64,000 bases of DNA. Source: an unicellular cyanobacterium SU3 (GTDB lineage: Bacteria > Cyanobacteriota > Cyanobacteriia > Cyanobacteriales > Microcystaceae). The notes below the pieces were generated by a model. That model had not been told where the DNA came from, did no database searches, and saw nothing but the letters and a program-made list of their open reading frames with translations. Shown here piece after piece: positions 48,139 through 57,727 of this stretch (position 1 is its first letter; each line of letters starts with the position of its first letter). The stretch spans positions 1 to 64,000 of the forward strand of contig NETF01000091.1 in NCBI GenBank assembly GCA_002172675.1. Direction: 5' to 3'. A program made the position numbers and the translations under genes.

Positions 48139-48164
48139 TAGGGGTCAACGGTGGTTGACCCCTA
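48139..48164 (+). terminator. hairpin terminator after ftsZ
   Basis: TAGGGGTCAAC (48139-48149), loop GGTG, GTTGACCCCTA (48154-48164) is a perfect 11-bp stem. It is nearly the same as the hairpin at 5415-5437. Confidence 0.75.
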
Positions 48165-48188
48165 TTAAGTTAATTATTGTGTCTTATT

Positions 48189-48311
48189 ATGAATAATTTT
48201 GAAGCATTAATTATTAATATAACCTATCAAAAAGTTAAAATTGAATTATCACTTCAAGAATTAACAATATTTGGACATATTATTAATGAAGTTTATAATG
48301 CTTTAGACTGA
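48189..48311 (+). CDS. possible small hypothetical protein (40 residues)
   Basis: ATG at 48189 opens 40 codons (MNNFEALIINITYQKVKIEL through IINEVYNALD) before TGA. The sequence looks protein-like, with amphipathic hydrophobics, but has no clear ribosome-binding site. It lies straight after the ftsZ terminator. It could be chance in AT-rich DNA or a decayed gene. In the rest of 48312-48601 I see only AT-rich sequence and the flavodoxin leader. Confidence 0.25.
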   Translation: MNNFEALIINITYQKVKIELSLQELTIFGHIINEVYNALD

Positions 48312-48601
48312 ATTTTTACTAATTTAGAATATTTTGTTATTTATGTTTATGAATAATGTTGCAATATTACATTAGTTATTAAAAGTTAATGTTTAAATAA
48401 TTGGCGATAGTAAACTAATTATCTCTTACAAAAAAAAACTTTTCAAGTACAATCGATACAGATTTTCTCTAATCAAGTAATTATAGTCAATAATAGAGAG
48501 GAAATAACTTCGACACTTATTCAATTTTCTTGTTTTTAATAACTTGAATCTCGATTCCATCTGTTTATTGAAGTATCCACAACCTATCAGGAGTCTAGAT
48601 T

Positions 48602-49126
48602 ATGGCTAAAATTGGCATTTTTTACGGAAGTACATCGGGAATCACCGAAGAAATTGCCATGACCCTACGGCAAAAATTAGGAGAAGATCAATGCGATATT
48701 TATAGCATGGAAGAGGATTTTGACGAGTACGATCAACTCCTCGATTATGAATATTTATTATTAGGGTGTTCCACTTGGGGAGCAGGAGACGTGCAGAATG
48801 ATTGGCGTGATCCCCTCTTTGAAATGGAATTGGATAAACCTGATTTTACCGGCAAAACCATCGCTTTATTTGGTGCAGGGGATCAAGTGGATCACGGAAC
48901 TGAATTTGTCAGCGCGTTGGGTAAAATGTATAACCACTTCCAAAAATTGGGAGCTACCTTAGTCGGAGAATTTCCCAATGAAGGCTATACGTTTCAATAT
49001 TCTTCAGCCTTATTGAATGATAAATTTGTGGGACTTCCTATCGATGAAGTCAACCAAAGCGAGCAAACCGAAGGCAGAATTAACCAGTGGGTTGAATCTA
49101 TCCGTCCTATTTTTTTGAATAACTAA
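48602..49126 (+). CDS. isiB: long-chain flavodoxin
   Basis: This 174-residue FMN electron carrier replaces ferredoxin under iron shortage. The FMN phosphate loop is FYGSTSGITEEIA (near residue 8). The flavin-stacking segments are STWGAGDVQNDW and ALFGAGDQVDHGTEF, and the roughly 20-residue insertion of long-chain flavodoxins is present (EFPNEGYTFQYSSALLND). In many cyanobacteria it follows isiA; here it stands alone. I did not find a convincing Fur box in its 5' region. FldA is an equivalent name. Confidence 0.93.
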   Translation: MAKIGIFYGSTSGITEEIAMTLRQKLGEDQCDIYSMEEDFDEYDQLLDYEYLLLGCSTWGAGDVQNDWRDPLFEMELDKPDFTGKTIALFGAGDQVDHGTEFVSALGKMYNHFQKLGATLVGEFPNEGYTFQYSSALLNDKFVGLPIDEVNQSEQTEGRINQWVESIRPIFLNN

Positions 49127-49236
49127 CGGATAGTTTTACTAAAAATCGAGTAAGATGGGGACTGGAGAGAGAATTCTAATAAAGAATTGATTTTCTTGTC
49201 CCTTTTTTGGTGATTTTCTCATTTATTTGATTCTAA

Positions 49237-49896
49237 GTGTTATTTAAAGTTCGTTGTCGTCCAGCTTTTGCGGCCTTATTTGTCACCCTCAACCCAGGAG
49301 AAAAGATAACAGTCAAAATCGGTTCTCTCATCAGTATGGATGGAGAAGTAACCGTCAAAACTGGATTTTGTGGATCTTGGCAATCTGCTTTACTGAGGAA
49401 ATGTTTTGGTGGAACGGATATCTTTGTTGAGTTTTTGATTAATGAAACCACTGAACCTGTCACAGTGGTTTTAAGTCAGACAACCACGGGAGACATTGAT
49501 CGGATTGATTTATCTCAAGGCTCTATTTGTTTACAACCAGGAGTGTTTTTAGCCTATACTAAAGGAGTTAAAATTGAGAATCGCTGGGCCGGATTTGGGA
49601 GTTGGTTGGCTGGAGACGGATTATTTAAAACCAAATTTAAAGGAAAGGGACGGGTATTTATTGCAACTTATGGCGGAATTATTAAAAAAACAGTTTATCA
49701 AGACTTGGTGATGACTCAAGGACATTTATTAGCGTATCATCCGAAAACACTATTAACATATCACAAAGAAGAAGAAGCGATTAAGATTACTGTGTCAGGG
49801 ATGAAAACTAAAAACAAACGTACCCAAGGAACCTTAATTTATTGTCAATCTCGTACTTTTCAAGGATTAATTAATTATCTTCGTTCTCTTGTTTAG
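49237..49896 (+). CDS. AIM24 / TIGR00266 family protein
   Basis: The 219-residue all-beta protein starts with GTG: FKVRCRPAFAALFVTLNPGEKITVKIGSLISMDG (in two parts), followed by GDGLFKTKFKGKGRVFIATYG. These are the marks of the AIM24 double beta-helix family. Bacterial members are of unknown role; the yeast namesake is mitochondrial and linked to cristae. There is no signal peptide. It lies 110 bases below the flavodoxin gene, so co-transcription is possible. Confidence 0.82.
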   Translation: MLFKVRCRPAFAALFVTLNPGEKITVKIGSLISMDGEVTVKTGFCGSWQSALLRKCFGGTDIFVEFLINETTEPVTVVLSQTTTGDIDRIDLSQGSICLQPGVFLAYTKGVKIENRWAGFGSWLAGDGLFKTKFKGKGRVFIATYGGIIKKTVYQDLVMTQGHLLAYHPKTLLTYHKEEEAIKITVSGMKTKNKRTQGTLIYCQSRTFQGLINYLRSLV

Positions 49897-50033
49897 GGTT
49901 AGTTAAAATACTTTCTCAAAAATTTATATGTCTAAAGGCCGATAACCTTTTTACCAACTAATAAGAATATAAGATAGATAATTGTTGAAAGCAATTATTA
50001 TATGACTGATATCTTATACTAGAACAAATAAAC

Positions 50034-50083
50034 TTAACACCTCGGCTTCACTCGGTGTTAAAGCTGAGCGGAACCGAAGCTTT
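50034..50083. repeat. two adjacent hairpins in the AIM24-hppD gap
   Basis: TTAACACC (50034-50041) pairs with GGTGTTAA (50054-50061) and AAAGCT (50060-50065) with AGCTTT (50078-50083). The two share bases, so the forms would be alternative or stacked. The block is G+C-richer than its surroundings and looks like a mobile-type intergenic repeat or terminator. Nothing else is recognised in 49897-50229. Confidence 0.5.
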
Positions 50084-50229
50084 AATAACTATGGGAATGC
50101 AATCAATTTTGAATAAGTCAACATTGATAAATGACCTTTTTTATCAGTAAGTTGATAAACTCAGATAAAATCTATTATCATTATCATCATAATTAACTTA
50201 TAAAATAGATATAGCTATTAACTTTCTAT

Positions 50230-51378
50230 ATGACTAAAATGTTGACTACAGAGGAAAATGAGCAACTTATGAAAATTTGTATTGACCACGTTCATTGGTA
50301 TGTAAAAGATGCAAGTTACTGGAAACAGTGGTTTATTAATGTCATGGGTTTTTACTCCGTTGCAGGAGGTAAGAATGAACATACTAATACTGAAATTGTC
50401 AAAACTGGAAACAAGGAAAATCCCATTATTTTTGTCATTTCTTCTCCTTTATCTCCTCAAAGTCCTGTGGCAAAATTTCTAAAAGATCATCCCCCTGGTG
50501 TTGCTGATGTTGCTTTTAGAGTTAGTAATTTACAAATTTTGGTTGAAAGAATAAAGAATATTAGCACTGTCATAAAAGAGCCGATCAAAGAAAAAAAATA
50601 TACTCAGGGTGATTTAAAATGGAGTAAAATAATTAGCAAAACAGGATTGATTCATAGTTTATTTGAACGCCGAGGCGATACCTCAATCTTACCTGAAGAT
50701 TGGATTAAGGAAAAATCTGAGAGTAGAAACAAAAACAATTACTTTTTAGGTTTAGATCATCTAGTTTTGAATGTTCCTCAAGGCGAATTAAACTCAACAA
50801 TACACTGGTATAATAAAATATTAGGATTTCAAAAAAAACAGTTTTTTAAAATAGAAACACCACAATCAGGATTATATTCTCAAGTTATGTTTCATCCTAT
50901 TGGTAATATACAATTACCGATCAATGAGCCTATTTCTAAAAGTTCTCAAATTCAAGAATTCTTAGATATTAATAATGGCTCCGGTATTCAACATATTGCT
51001 TTGAGAACAAATAAGATTGCTGAAGTCACTAGAAAATTACGAACAAATGGATTAAACTTTTTAAAAGTTCCTAAGACTTATTATGAAAAATTAGTAGAAA
51101 ATAATAATGATTTACACTTTGATTTTCAAGAATGGCAAAAAATTGTTAAACAGAATATTTTATTAGATCAAGAAAAAATTAAAAAAGACAAACAAGGTAA
51201 TCAAAATAATCCTCTACTATTACAAATATTTACCGAGCCAATTTTTGAACAACCGACCTTCTTTTTTGAAATTATCGAAAGACGAGAACAAGCACAAGGG
51301 TTTGGAGAAGGGAATTTTAGAGCATTATTTGAAGCCATTGAACGAGAACAAATGAAACGGGGAACCCTGATTAATTAA
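50230..51378 (+). CDS. hppD: 4-hydroxyphenylpyruvate dioxygenase
   Basis: The 382-residue VOC-fold enzyme converts 4-hydroxyphenylpyruvate to homogentisate, the entry to tocopherol synthesis in cyanobacteria. The three iron ligands are visible as His177 (GLDHLVLNV), His255 (GIQHIALRT) and Glu347 (FFFEIIERR). The closing helix GFGEGNFRALFEAIEREQ is characteristic of HPPD. Length and domain order (regulatory N-half, catalytic C-half) are normal. It is a single gene. Confidence 0.93.
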   Translation: MTKMLTTEENEQLMKICIDHVHWYVKDASYWKQWFINVMGFYSVAGGKNEHTNTEIVKTGNKENPIIFVISSPLSPQSPVAKFLKDHPPGVADVAFRVSNLQILVERIKNISTVIKEPIKEKKYTQGDLKWSKIISKTGLIHSLFERRGDTSILPEDWIKEKSESRNKNNYFLGLDHLVLNVPQGELNSTIHWYNKILGFQKKQFFKIETPQSGLYSQVMFHPIGNIQLPINEPISKSSQIQEFLDINNGSGIQHIALRTNKIAEVTRKLRTNGLNFLKVPKTYYEKLVENNNDLHFDFQEWQKIVKQNILLDQEKIKKDKQGNQNNPLLLQIFTEPIFEQPTFFFEIIERREQAQGFGEGNFRALFEAIEREQMKRGTLIN

Positions 51379-51492
51379 TAATCAACAATCAACAATTAAT
51401 GATTCTTCAAAAAAGCTAAATTTATTACAGGAGAAAGAATTTGTTATACTAAAATGAAAGAATAATATTGATGACCTCCTTGTAGCCGTCAA

Positions 51493-52617
51493 ATGCCAGC
51501 AAAAACGACAAAAAATACTTCAGTTATTACCTCGATTAATTCCTTATTAATCTCTCCTACTCAAGTAGTACAAGGAGAGGGTAGTTTGTCACAATCAGGA
51601 CAAGCGCTCACCCGTTTGGGTAAGCGTCCCCTAGTGGTAGGTGGGAATCATACCCTTGACCTGATTTCGTCCCAGTTGAACCCTATTTTTAAACAATTTA
51701 AACTAACAGGGGGATTTGAAAGTTATACCCCCGACTGTTCGGAAACCTCCTTAGAAAATCTCACTCAAGCAAGCCAAGATCATCAAGCTGACTTAATTAT
51801 TGGCGTTGGTGGAGGAAAAGCCATAGATACGGCTAAGTTACTCGCCCATCAGCAAGAATTACCCATTGTCACTATTCCCACCTCCGGGGCAACCTGTGCA
51901 GCCTGGACAGCCCTTTCTAACATTTATTCTAACCAAGGAGCGTTTCAATACGACGTACCCTTATCCCGTTGTCCTGATTTACTGATATTAGATTATAAGC
52001 TCATTAAAACCGCCCCAAAACGTACCCTAGTGGCAGGTATTGGAGATGCGATCGCCAAATGGTATGAAGCATCTGTGAGTAGCGGTAACTCTTCGGCAAC
52101 TCTTACCATTGCAGCGGTACAACAAGCGAGGGTATTACGGGACATTCTCTTACAAAAATCTGTGAAAGCTTTGGATAATGTAGGAGGAGAAGACTGGCGA
52201 GAAGTAGTTAATGCCACTGTGTTGTTAGCCGGCGTTATTGGAGGGTTAGGAGGGGCAAATTGTCGCACTGTAGCCGCTCATGCTGTCCATAATGGCTTAA
52301 CTCATATTTCGGCTGCCCATGATGCTTTACACGGGGAAAAAGTCGCCTACGGAATCTTGGTACAATTGCGTTTAGAAGAGATAATACAAGGCAACCAATT
52401 AGCAGCGAGTTCTCGGCAACAACTCTTAAAATTTTATGAAGAAATTGGCTTACCTACCAGTTTAGAAGCGTTAGGGTTATCTCAAGTGACGTTAGAAGAA
52501 TTACGTCATGCTGCAGTGATCACTTGCGATCCTAATTCTGATATTCATCGTTTACCCTTTAAAGTATCACCCGAACAATTATTATCAGCGATGGTATCTA
52601 CTCTTGTAGAGAAATAA
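51493..52617 (+). CDS. iron-containing alcohol dehydrogenase family protein
   Basis: The 374-residue protein has the glycerol-dehydrogenase-type layout. NAD site: IIGVGGGKAIDTAKLLA, then IPTSGATCAAWTALS. Metal ligands are probably Asp185 (GIGDAIAKWYEA), His263 or His266 (AAHAVHNGL) and His280 (HDALHGEKVAYG). It should oxidise an alcohol or reduce an aldehyde or ketone with NAD(H). Substrate is unknown. It stands alone, 114 bases downstream of hppD. Confidence 0.85.
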   Translation: MPAKTTKNTSVITSINSLLISPTQVVQGEGSLSQSGQALTRLGKRPLVVGGNHTLDLISSQLNPIFKQFKLTGGFESYTPDCSETSLENLTQASQDHQADLIIGVGGGKAIDTAKLLAHQQELPIVTIPTSGATCAAWTALSNIYSNQGAFQYDVPLSRCPDLLILDYKLIKTAPKRTLVAGIGDAIAKWYEASVSSGNSSATLTIAAVQQARVLRDILLQKSVKALDNVGGEDWREVVNATVLLAGVIGGLGGANCRTVAAHAVHNGLTHISAAHDALHGEKVAYGILVQLRLEEIIQGNQLAASSRQQLLKFYEEIGLPTSLEALGLSQVTLEELRHAAVITCDPNSDIHRLPFKVSPEQLLSAMVSTLVEK

Positions 52618-52762
52618 ATCACTTAATTATTGGGTAAAAAGCCATGAAATCATTAATAATTATCAATTGTTAATTATTAATTGATAAAATACCTGCGATC
52701 GCTCTTTCCTCGACGGGAACAGAATCAATCACAGGTAGAAGATTACCTTTTCAGGTTATGTT

Positions 52763-53245
52763 TTAGAATAAGCCTAAAGTTAGAGACTCATCAATGGGGA
52801 AAGTCGCACCTGCACCTAACCAGATGGTAACAACAGTTCCGAAGAGGAAAACTGCAGTCGCAATAGGACGACGGAAGGGGTTTTGAAACTTGTTGACACT
52901 TTCAATGAAAGGAACCAACAATAACCCTAAAGGAATGGCACCTTGACAAGCAATACCCAGTAACTTATTGGGAAGAACCCGTAAAATTTGGAAAACGGGA
53001 TATAAATACCATTCGGGTAAAATTTCAAGGGGAGTGGCAAACGGATCAGCCGGTTCCCCAATTAAAGCGGGATCAAGTACCGCTAAACCGACTAATAAAC
53101 CAATGGTTCCCAGGATAACAACGGGGAACACATAAAGTAAATCGTTAGGCCAAGCGGGTTCACCGTAATAGTTGTGACCCATTCCTTGGGCTAACTTAGC
53201 ACGCAACTTAGGATCGCTTAGGTCTGGCTTTTTTTCAATGGCCAT
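52763..53245 (-). CDS. petD: cytochrome b6-f complex subunit IV
   Basis: This 160-residue subunit is full length: [32 protein letters not shown] (split) at the N-terminus, the PEWY quinol-site motif in LPEWYLYP, and three membrane helices. With cytochrome b6 it forms the quinol-oxidising core that passes electrons between photosystems. It lies downstream of petB on the same strand, the usual petB-petD order. Confidence 0.98.
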   Translation of the reverse strand: MAIEKKPDLSDPKLRAKLAQGMGHNYYGEPAWPNDLLYVFPVVILGTIGLLVGLAVLDPALIGEPADPFATPLEILPEWYLYPVFQILRVLPNKLLGIACQGAIPLGLLLVPFIESVNKFQNPFRRPIATAVFLFGTVVTIWLGAGATFPIDESLTLGLF

Positions 53246-53379
53246 TTTATAGATTTCTCCTTATCGAAATAGAGGATCAGCAGGGTTTTTATCCGAATAC
53301 GGATGATCAGTGATTAATTATGCAATATTTACCCATAATTAACTGTTCACTGATCACCGTTTGTTACTTCAGACACGCT

Positions 53380-54048
53380 TTACAAAGGACCAGAAATCCC
53401 TTGCTTACGAATCATTAAGAAGTGGGCTAACATGAATACGGCAATTAACCAGGGGAAAACAAAGGTGTGGAGACTGTAGAAACGGGTTAAAGTTGCTTGT
53501 CCAACACTTTGACCACCTCGGAGGAGTTCTACCATTTGATCTCCGACAACAGGAATGGCAGCAGGAACACCGGATACGATTTTAACCGCCCAGTAACCGA
53601 CTTGGTCCCAAGGTAAAGAGTATCCCGTTACTCCGAAAGAAACGGTAATAACCGCTAAGATAACCCCTGTCATCCAGGTTAACTCACGGGGCTTTTTGAA
53701 GCCACCGGTCAAGTAAACACGGAAGACATGGAGGATCATCATTAATACCATCATACTGGCTGACCAACGATGGATAGAACGGATCAACCAACCGAAGTTA
53801 ACTTCGTTCATGATGTACTGAACAGAAGTAAAGGCTTCAGTTACTGTAGGTTTGTAATAGAAGGTCATGGCGAACCCAGTGGCAAACTGAACCAGAAAGC
53901 ACACTAGGGTAATACCACCAAGACAGTAGAAGATATTAACGTGAGGGGGGACGTATTTACTGGTGATATCGTCAGAAATGGCTTGAACTTCTAGACGATC
54001 ATTGAACCATTTATAAACTGGGGAATCTGTGACTTGTTTTGAGAACAT
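53380..54048 (-). CDS. petB: cytochrome b6
   Basis: The 222-residue protein has four membrane helices with paired haem-binding His ([23 protein letters not shown], and [31 protein letters not shown], in parts). The Cys for the extra haem c' is in [12 protein letters not shown]. It is the first gene of the petB-petD unit, 134 bases before petD; the spacer holds an ATCCG-AATA-CGGAT hairpin and a repeat of the ACTG family (53338-53358). Confidence 0.98.
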   Translation of the reverse strand: MFSKQVTDSPVYKWFNDRLEVQAISDDITSKYVPPHVNIFYCLGGITLVCFLVQFATGFAMTFYYKPTVTEAFTSVQYIMNEVNFGWLIRSIHRWSASMMVLMMILHVFRVYLTGGFKKPRELTWMTGVILAVITVSFGVTGYSLPWDQVGYWAVKIVSGVPAAIPVVGDQMVELLRGGQSVGQATLTRFYSLHTFVFPWLIAVFMLAHFLMIRKQGISGPL

Positions 54049-54130
54049 TGAAGCTATAATCCGCTATCGAATGAACGATGGATAATTGAATGGTATGGAT
54101 AGTTTACTATGCCGTTGCTTATTTAAAGCG

Positions 54131-54148
54131 TCTCAACCTTAGTTGAGA
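54131..54148 (-). promoter_or_regulatory. hairpin in the petB upstream region
   Basis: TCTCAAC, CTTA, GTTGAGA form a perfect 7-bp stem with a 4-base loop, 83-100 bases upstream of petB. It could be in the mRNA leader or act as an operator. Confidence 0.35.
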
Positions 54149-54309
54149 TTAGAGTAAGCAGAGTACCTCATTAGAAAATTTAACACAATCATTGCTTGAG
54201 TTCCAAGGGGATTTTTTACTCATCGCTGATCTTTTCTAGATAGACTTTCGGACAAAGATGAGGATAATGGGACAAATATTGTCTTGAAAACCAACCAAGC
54301 AAATTTTTT

Positions 54310-55212
54310 TTAATTATTCTTTAATATGAATTCTTCTAAAATGGGATTGACTAATTCCGGGGCTTCGTCTTGAGGACAATGACCTACCCCTTCTAGGGGA
54401 ATAAATCGATCTACAGTAGGATAATTAGCCCATTCTTGTGCGATTTCGATTTTTTCCCAAGGGTCTTTAGTCCCCCACAAAAGAATGGTAGGACAGGTTA
54501 AACGGGGTAATAAGTCTTCGGGTAAAGGTCCTTGGGAATAAGCTGTAAACGCTAAAAATACATCGACTGCGCCCTTATCTTGAGCCGGTTTAAGTAATAG
54601 TTCAATTAATTCGTCTGTCACCGTCTCTGGCTGATGATAGGCTTGTAAAAGAATATTTTTGACAGTGCGAGGTTTAGCGATTTGGGCAAAAAAGAAAGAA
54701 CCGATCGCTTTATTGGTTAAAATGCGTTGCATGGTATTAGCCCCGACACGACGATACCAAGGTAAATCCCCTTGTTTACGTTCGTGAAGTAGCCTTAATG
54801 AACAATTGAGGGCAGCTACCCCTAGCACCCATTCAGGGTAATCTACAGCCGTTTGCATCACCACAATACAACCGATAGAGTTACCCACCAATACCGCCGG
54901 ACTTCCTACAACTTCTCGACAAAAATCTGCTAACTGTTCACCCCAGGTTTCAAATGTGTAGTCAATTTCTTGTTTTGGCACGGGTTTGGCTGAACCACCA
55001 AATCCAATTAAGTCTAGGGCATAACATCGACAATATTTGCCTAATACGGGTAAATTTTTGCGCCAATGTCTCCAAGATGCGCCAAACCCATGAACTAAGA
55101 CGACAGCCGGGCCTGTATCCCCACAATGACTATAAGTGATAGGATAGCCCCGCCAATGCCAGGTTTTTTCATCCTCTGGGATGATTGGGTTTTGGGTAGA
55201 TGACTGTACCAT
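54310..55212 (-). CDS. alpha/beta-fold hydrolase
   Basis: The 300-residue protein has the catalytic set: oxyanion segment VLVHGFGASWRHWRKN, nucleophile Ser in VLVGNSIGCIVVM, acid Asp in LLWGTKDPWEKI, and His in LEGVGHCPQDEAP. It opens TWHWRGYPITYSHCGDTGPAV, typical of a cyanobacterial and plastid subgroup close to pheophytinase-like and epoxide-hydrolase-like enzymes. The natural substrate is unknown. No signal peptide. Confidence 0.88.
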   Translation of the reverse strand: MVQSSTQNPIIPEDEKTWHWRGYPITYSHCGDTGPAVVLVHGFGASWRHWRKNLPVLGKYCRCYALDLIGFGGSAKPVPKQEIDYTFETWGEQLADFCREVVGSPAVLVGNSIGCIVVMQTAVDYPEWVLGVAALNCSLRLLHERKQGDLPWYRRVGANTMQRILTNKAIGSFFFAQIAKPRTVKNILLQAYHQPETVTDELIELLLKPAQDKGAVDVFLAFTAYSQGPLPEDLLPRLTCPTILLWGTKDPWEKIEIAQEWANYPTVDRFIPLEGVGHCPQDEAPELVNPILEEFILKNN

Positions 55213-55271
55213 TGAGATTGTATGTTAAAAAAATGTTTTTATTTACTAAACTTAACATACAAGACTTGAGT

Positions 55272-55490
55272 TTAATGGCCGACGCTACATTCTGCGATTT
55301 CCCGAATCAGCAAAATCCTCGAACGAAGATAAGCGTTAATGGCACCACAGTCTTCTGAAGACAACTTTTGTTTAGCACTGAGTTTGTTGAGTATCTGATT
55401 GATTAAATCTGAGTCATTTAACCCCATTAAGGTCTTTCCAGGACTTTCATCAATAATTGACCAAAGTTGTCGCATGATCTTTGTATTCAC
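55272..55490 (-). CDS. conserved small protein of unknown function
   Basis: This is a 72-residue, mostly helical protein: MRQLWSIIDESPGKTLMGLNDSDLINQIL (in parts), then KLSSEDCGAINAYLRSRILLIREIAE. I recall similar small proteins in other cyanobacteria but no named domain. Translation could start at Met6 instead of Met1. It lies 59 bases upstream of the hydrolase gene on the same strand, so co-transcription is possible. Confidence 0.6.
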   Translation of the reverse strand: MNTKIMRQLWSIIDESPGKTLMGLNDSDLINQILNKLSAKQKLSSEDCGAINAYLRSRILLIREIAECSVGH

Positions 55491-55822
55491 TATTGTTTCC
55501 TCATCTAGTCGTTACTTTACATCTAGGCAAGAATTTTTATCCTTGTTTCCATCAGACTTGTTGAAAATACTAAGCAATTTATACCTGGTTTGACATCCTC
55601 CAAAGGGTAAATTTATCATATCTATAAAAAACTTTTGCTTTCCTTACATCAATCTCAGTAATCTTATAAAGTTTCTGAGAAATAGGTTATAAAATTAGAT
55701 ACAAAAGTTTAGATAAGGGCAAAAGTTAAGTCTTAGTTAAAAAATATAAATTTAATGTTTTTCTAAGATTAGAGAATACAATATCTTGAGAAAAATGACA
55801 AGAGATATTTTTTTTATTTTGT

Positions 55823-55861
55823 TATAATTGCAACCAAGAAAAATGTAACTTAAATGTTACA
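55823..55861 (+). promoter_or_regulatory. -10 box and palindromic operator-like site
   Basis: TATAAT at 55823-55828 is followed by the inverted repeat TGTAAC-TTAAAT-GTTACA (55844-55861), then GAGGAG and ATG at 55901. The palindrome is just downstream of the likely transcription start. It is not an NtcA box, whose GTA and TAC are separated by 8 bases; here the gap is 10. The rest of 55491-55822 is AT-rich with nothing recognised. Confidence 0.45.
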
Positions 55862-55900
55862 AAATATTAACGAATTTGACAAATAAATGAGGAGTAAATC

Positions 55901-56140
55901 ATGAATATGCACGAATACCATCTAGGATGTTTGAACGAAGCTGTAAAGCTGTCCGTTGAAAAACAAATTGATGTAGAAGCTGCATTAGAAATTCTGCTAC
56001 AACAGAATCAATCTTTAGAATTAAACGTGGCAAAGAAAGATAAAGATATGGATAATGACTTTAGTGGTTCTCAATTAGAAAAGCATTTAGCAAAATTAAA
56101 CGCTGTTTTTTCTGTTATTCTTCTCTCTAATTGGTTTTAA
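55901..56140 (+). CDS. small protein of unknown function
   Basis: The 79-residue acidic protein starts MNMHEYHLGCLNEAVKLSVEKQIDVEAALEIL (in parts) and ends LNAVFSVILLSNWF with a short hydrophobic tail. I do not recognise a domain. The ribosome-binding site (GAGGAG) is very good, and a promoter-like TATAAT plus a palindrome lie upstream, which makes it a credible and probably regulated gene. Both neighbours are read from the other strand. Confidence 0.55.
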   Translation: MNMHEYHLGCLNEAVKLSVEKQIDVEAALEILLQQNQSLELNVAKKDKDMDNDFSGSQLEKHLAKLNAVFSVILLSNWF

Positions 56141-56299
56141 ACTCGATAGTTAATTCTCTTCAATTCCCTAGTTGATGAATTAACAATTACTTCTCTTATT
56201 AAGAAAAAGATTCTACAAAAATAATATTTTAATTCTTTTACTTCTTAAAAAGAGAGGTTTGTAACTAATTAATAATTATTACTTGTCAATGATTATTAA

Positions 56300-57673
56300 T
56301 TAGCGTCTTTTTTGTAAAAATTTAGTTAATCTATTTACTAATTTTTCTAGCCAATGAATAGCTGAGTCTAACCATTCTAAAACCCTAACTAAAGGGTGTT
56401 TAATATAGCCACTACTTTTTGCTTCTGTGTCTACCCAATATGATGAACTTTTGTCTATTTGATGATTAGACTGAAGAAAATCAGAATGATTAGATTGGTT
56501 AAAGTTATCTTTTTTTTGTAAATTAGCTGAAGATTTAATTAAGGATTTCTGGTTTCTTTTTTTTCTTTTTTTGAAAGATTTTTTTGCTTGATAATCAGAA
56601 GTATTACCTTGGGACAAGAAAGTAGAAGAAGATTGAACAGACGCAGGAATATTGACCGAAGATACTTCCTTATATGAATCATTCCAAGATAACCAAGGAT
56701 CATCTATATTTTCAGATGATGATTGCAAAGTATTTTGCTTTGAAATTGAGGTGAACTGCTGATGAGGAATTACCCGATTAAAAAAGTAATCAATGGCAGC
56801 ATAAATAAGAAATTCTATGCGAAACGGATCTTCATTATCAATATTTAAAGACTCATTGCTTTTTTCCTTTATATGTTCTCTCCATTGTTGTAATTTTTGA
56901 TTAAAAGAAAAAGAAGACGATAGAGATGATCTTGTATTACTCTCTTTGTTAGAAGTTATAGAATGAATTGATAAAGATGAGATAGTATTTTGATGTGTAA
57001 TAGGAACCAGAGAAGATTCGCCAAAGAAATCTAAACTCATGGCTAATGTTCCCGTTTGCATCCAACCCATCACTTGCCAAAACCAGCGAATGGGGGGTAA
57101 AACGTGATCTTTTTTTGGGGACAATGTCTGAATTAATCCGAGATTATCTTTTTGATTTTGTTTTAACTCGTACCAATAATTAGCCGCTTCTAGACGAATA
57201 TATTTCTTTAAATGAGTTTGTTGTGTCTCAGAAAGAATATCAATAATAGTATTATTTTCAGCAACTAAAACTAGGTCATGACTCTCCATCGCACTCGCTA
57301 CTCCTTGAATCATAATAGGAGAAGTTTGTGTTTTATTTTTCGTCTTTTTTTGACTTTTAGTTTGACTTAGACACTGTTGGGTTTCTTGGAAAACTCGGTT
57401 TAAAGGTTGATCAGCTTTAGGAGTAGCAGAAACCCTCTTATTTTTATCCGTGGGTAATGCTTTTGGAGCGAAACCCCGTCTTAACTGTTTGCGGGTTACT
57501 CGCCCTGCCTGTACCATTAGATAGATAGGGTAAATTAGGATTTGCACACTCCATTCTACCCCTAGTCTAAAATATTGTGCGCTACGAATTAAGCGATCGC
57601 GCCATCGTAAAGATTGACGGTTGACAAAGTTAAATAGTTTGCTTTTGTACGGTTGATGGTTAGGTGAGTCCAT
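56300..57673 (-). CDS. large low-complexity protein of unknown function
   Basis: The 457-residue protein has a basic N-terminus with one hydrophobic segment (WSVQILIYPIYLMVQAG) and a short structured region (RLEAANYWYELKQ, LPPIRWFWQVMGWMQTG). A long Ser/Asn/Gln/Lys-rich stretch (about 230-420) is followed by a C-terminal amphipathic helix (RVLEWLDSAIHWLEKLVNRLTKFL). The pattern fits a peripheral membrane or scaffold protein. I know no family name. The ABC ATPase gene ends 54 bases upstream on the same strand, so they may be co-transcribed. Confidence 0.65.
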   Translation of the reverse strand: MDSPNHQPYKSKLFNFVNRQSLRWRDRLIRSAQYFRLGVEWSVQILIYPIYLMVQAGRVTRKQLRRGFAPKALPTDKNKRVSATPKADQPLNRVFQETQQCLSQTKSQKKTKNKTQTSPIMIQGVASAMESHDLVLVAENNTIIDILSETQQTHLKKYIRLEAANYWYELKQNQKDNLGLIQTLSPKKDHVLPPIRWFWQVMGWMQTGTLAMSLDFFGESSLVPITHQNTISSLSIHSITSNKESNTRSSLSSSFSFNQKLQQWREHIKEKSNESLNIDNEDPFRIEFLIYAAIDYFFNRVIPHQQFTSISKQNTLQSSSENIDDPWLSWNDSYKEVSSVNIPASVQSSSTFLSQGNTSDYQAKKSFKKRKKRNQKSLIKSSANLQKKDNFNQSNHSDFLQSNHQIDKSSSYWVDTEAKSSGYIKHPLVRVLEWLDSAIHWLEKLVNRLTKFLQKRR

Positions 57674-57727
57674 TATTGTAAATTTAGAATTAAGAATTTA
57701 GAATTAATGTTAGATTCTTCATTCTCT

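Noticed and set aside
55844..55861. NtcA binding site
   Set aside because: The GTA and TAC halves are 10 bases apart, not 8, and the site is downstream of the -10 box.
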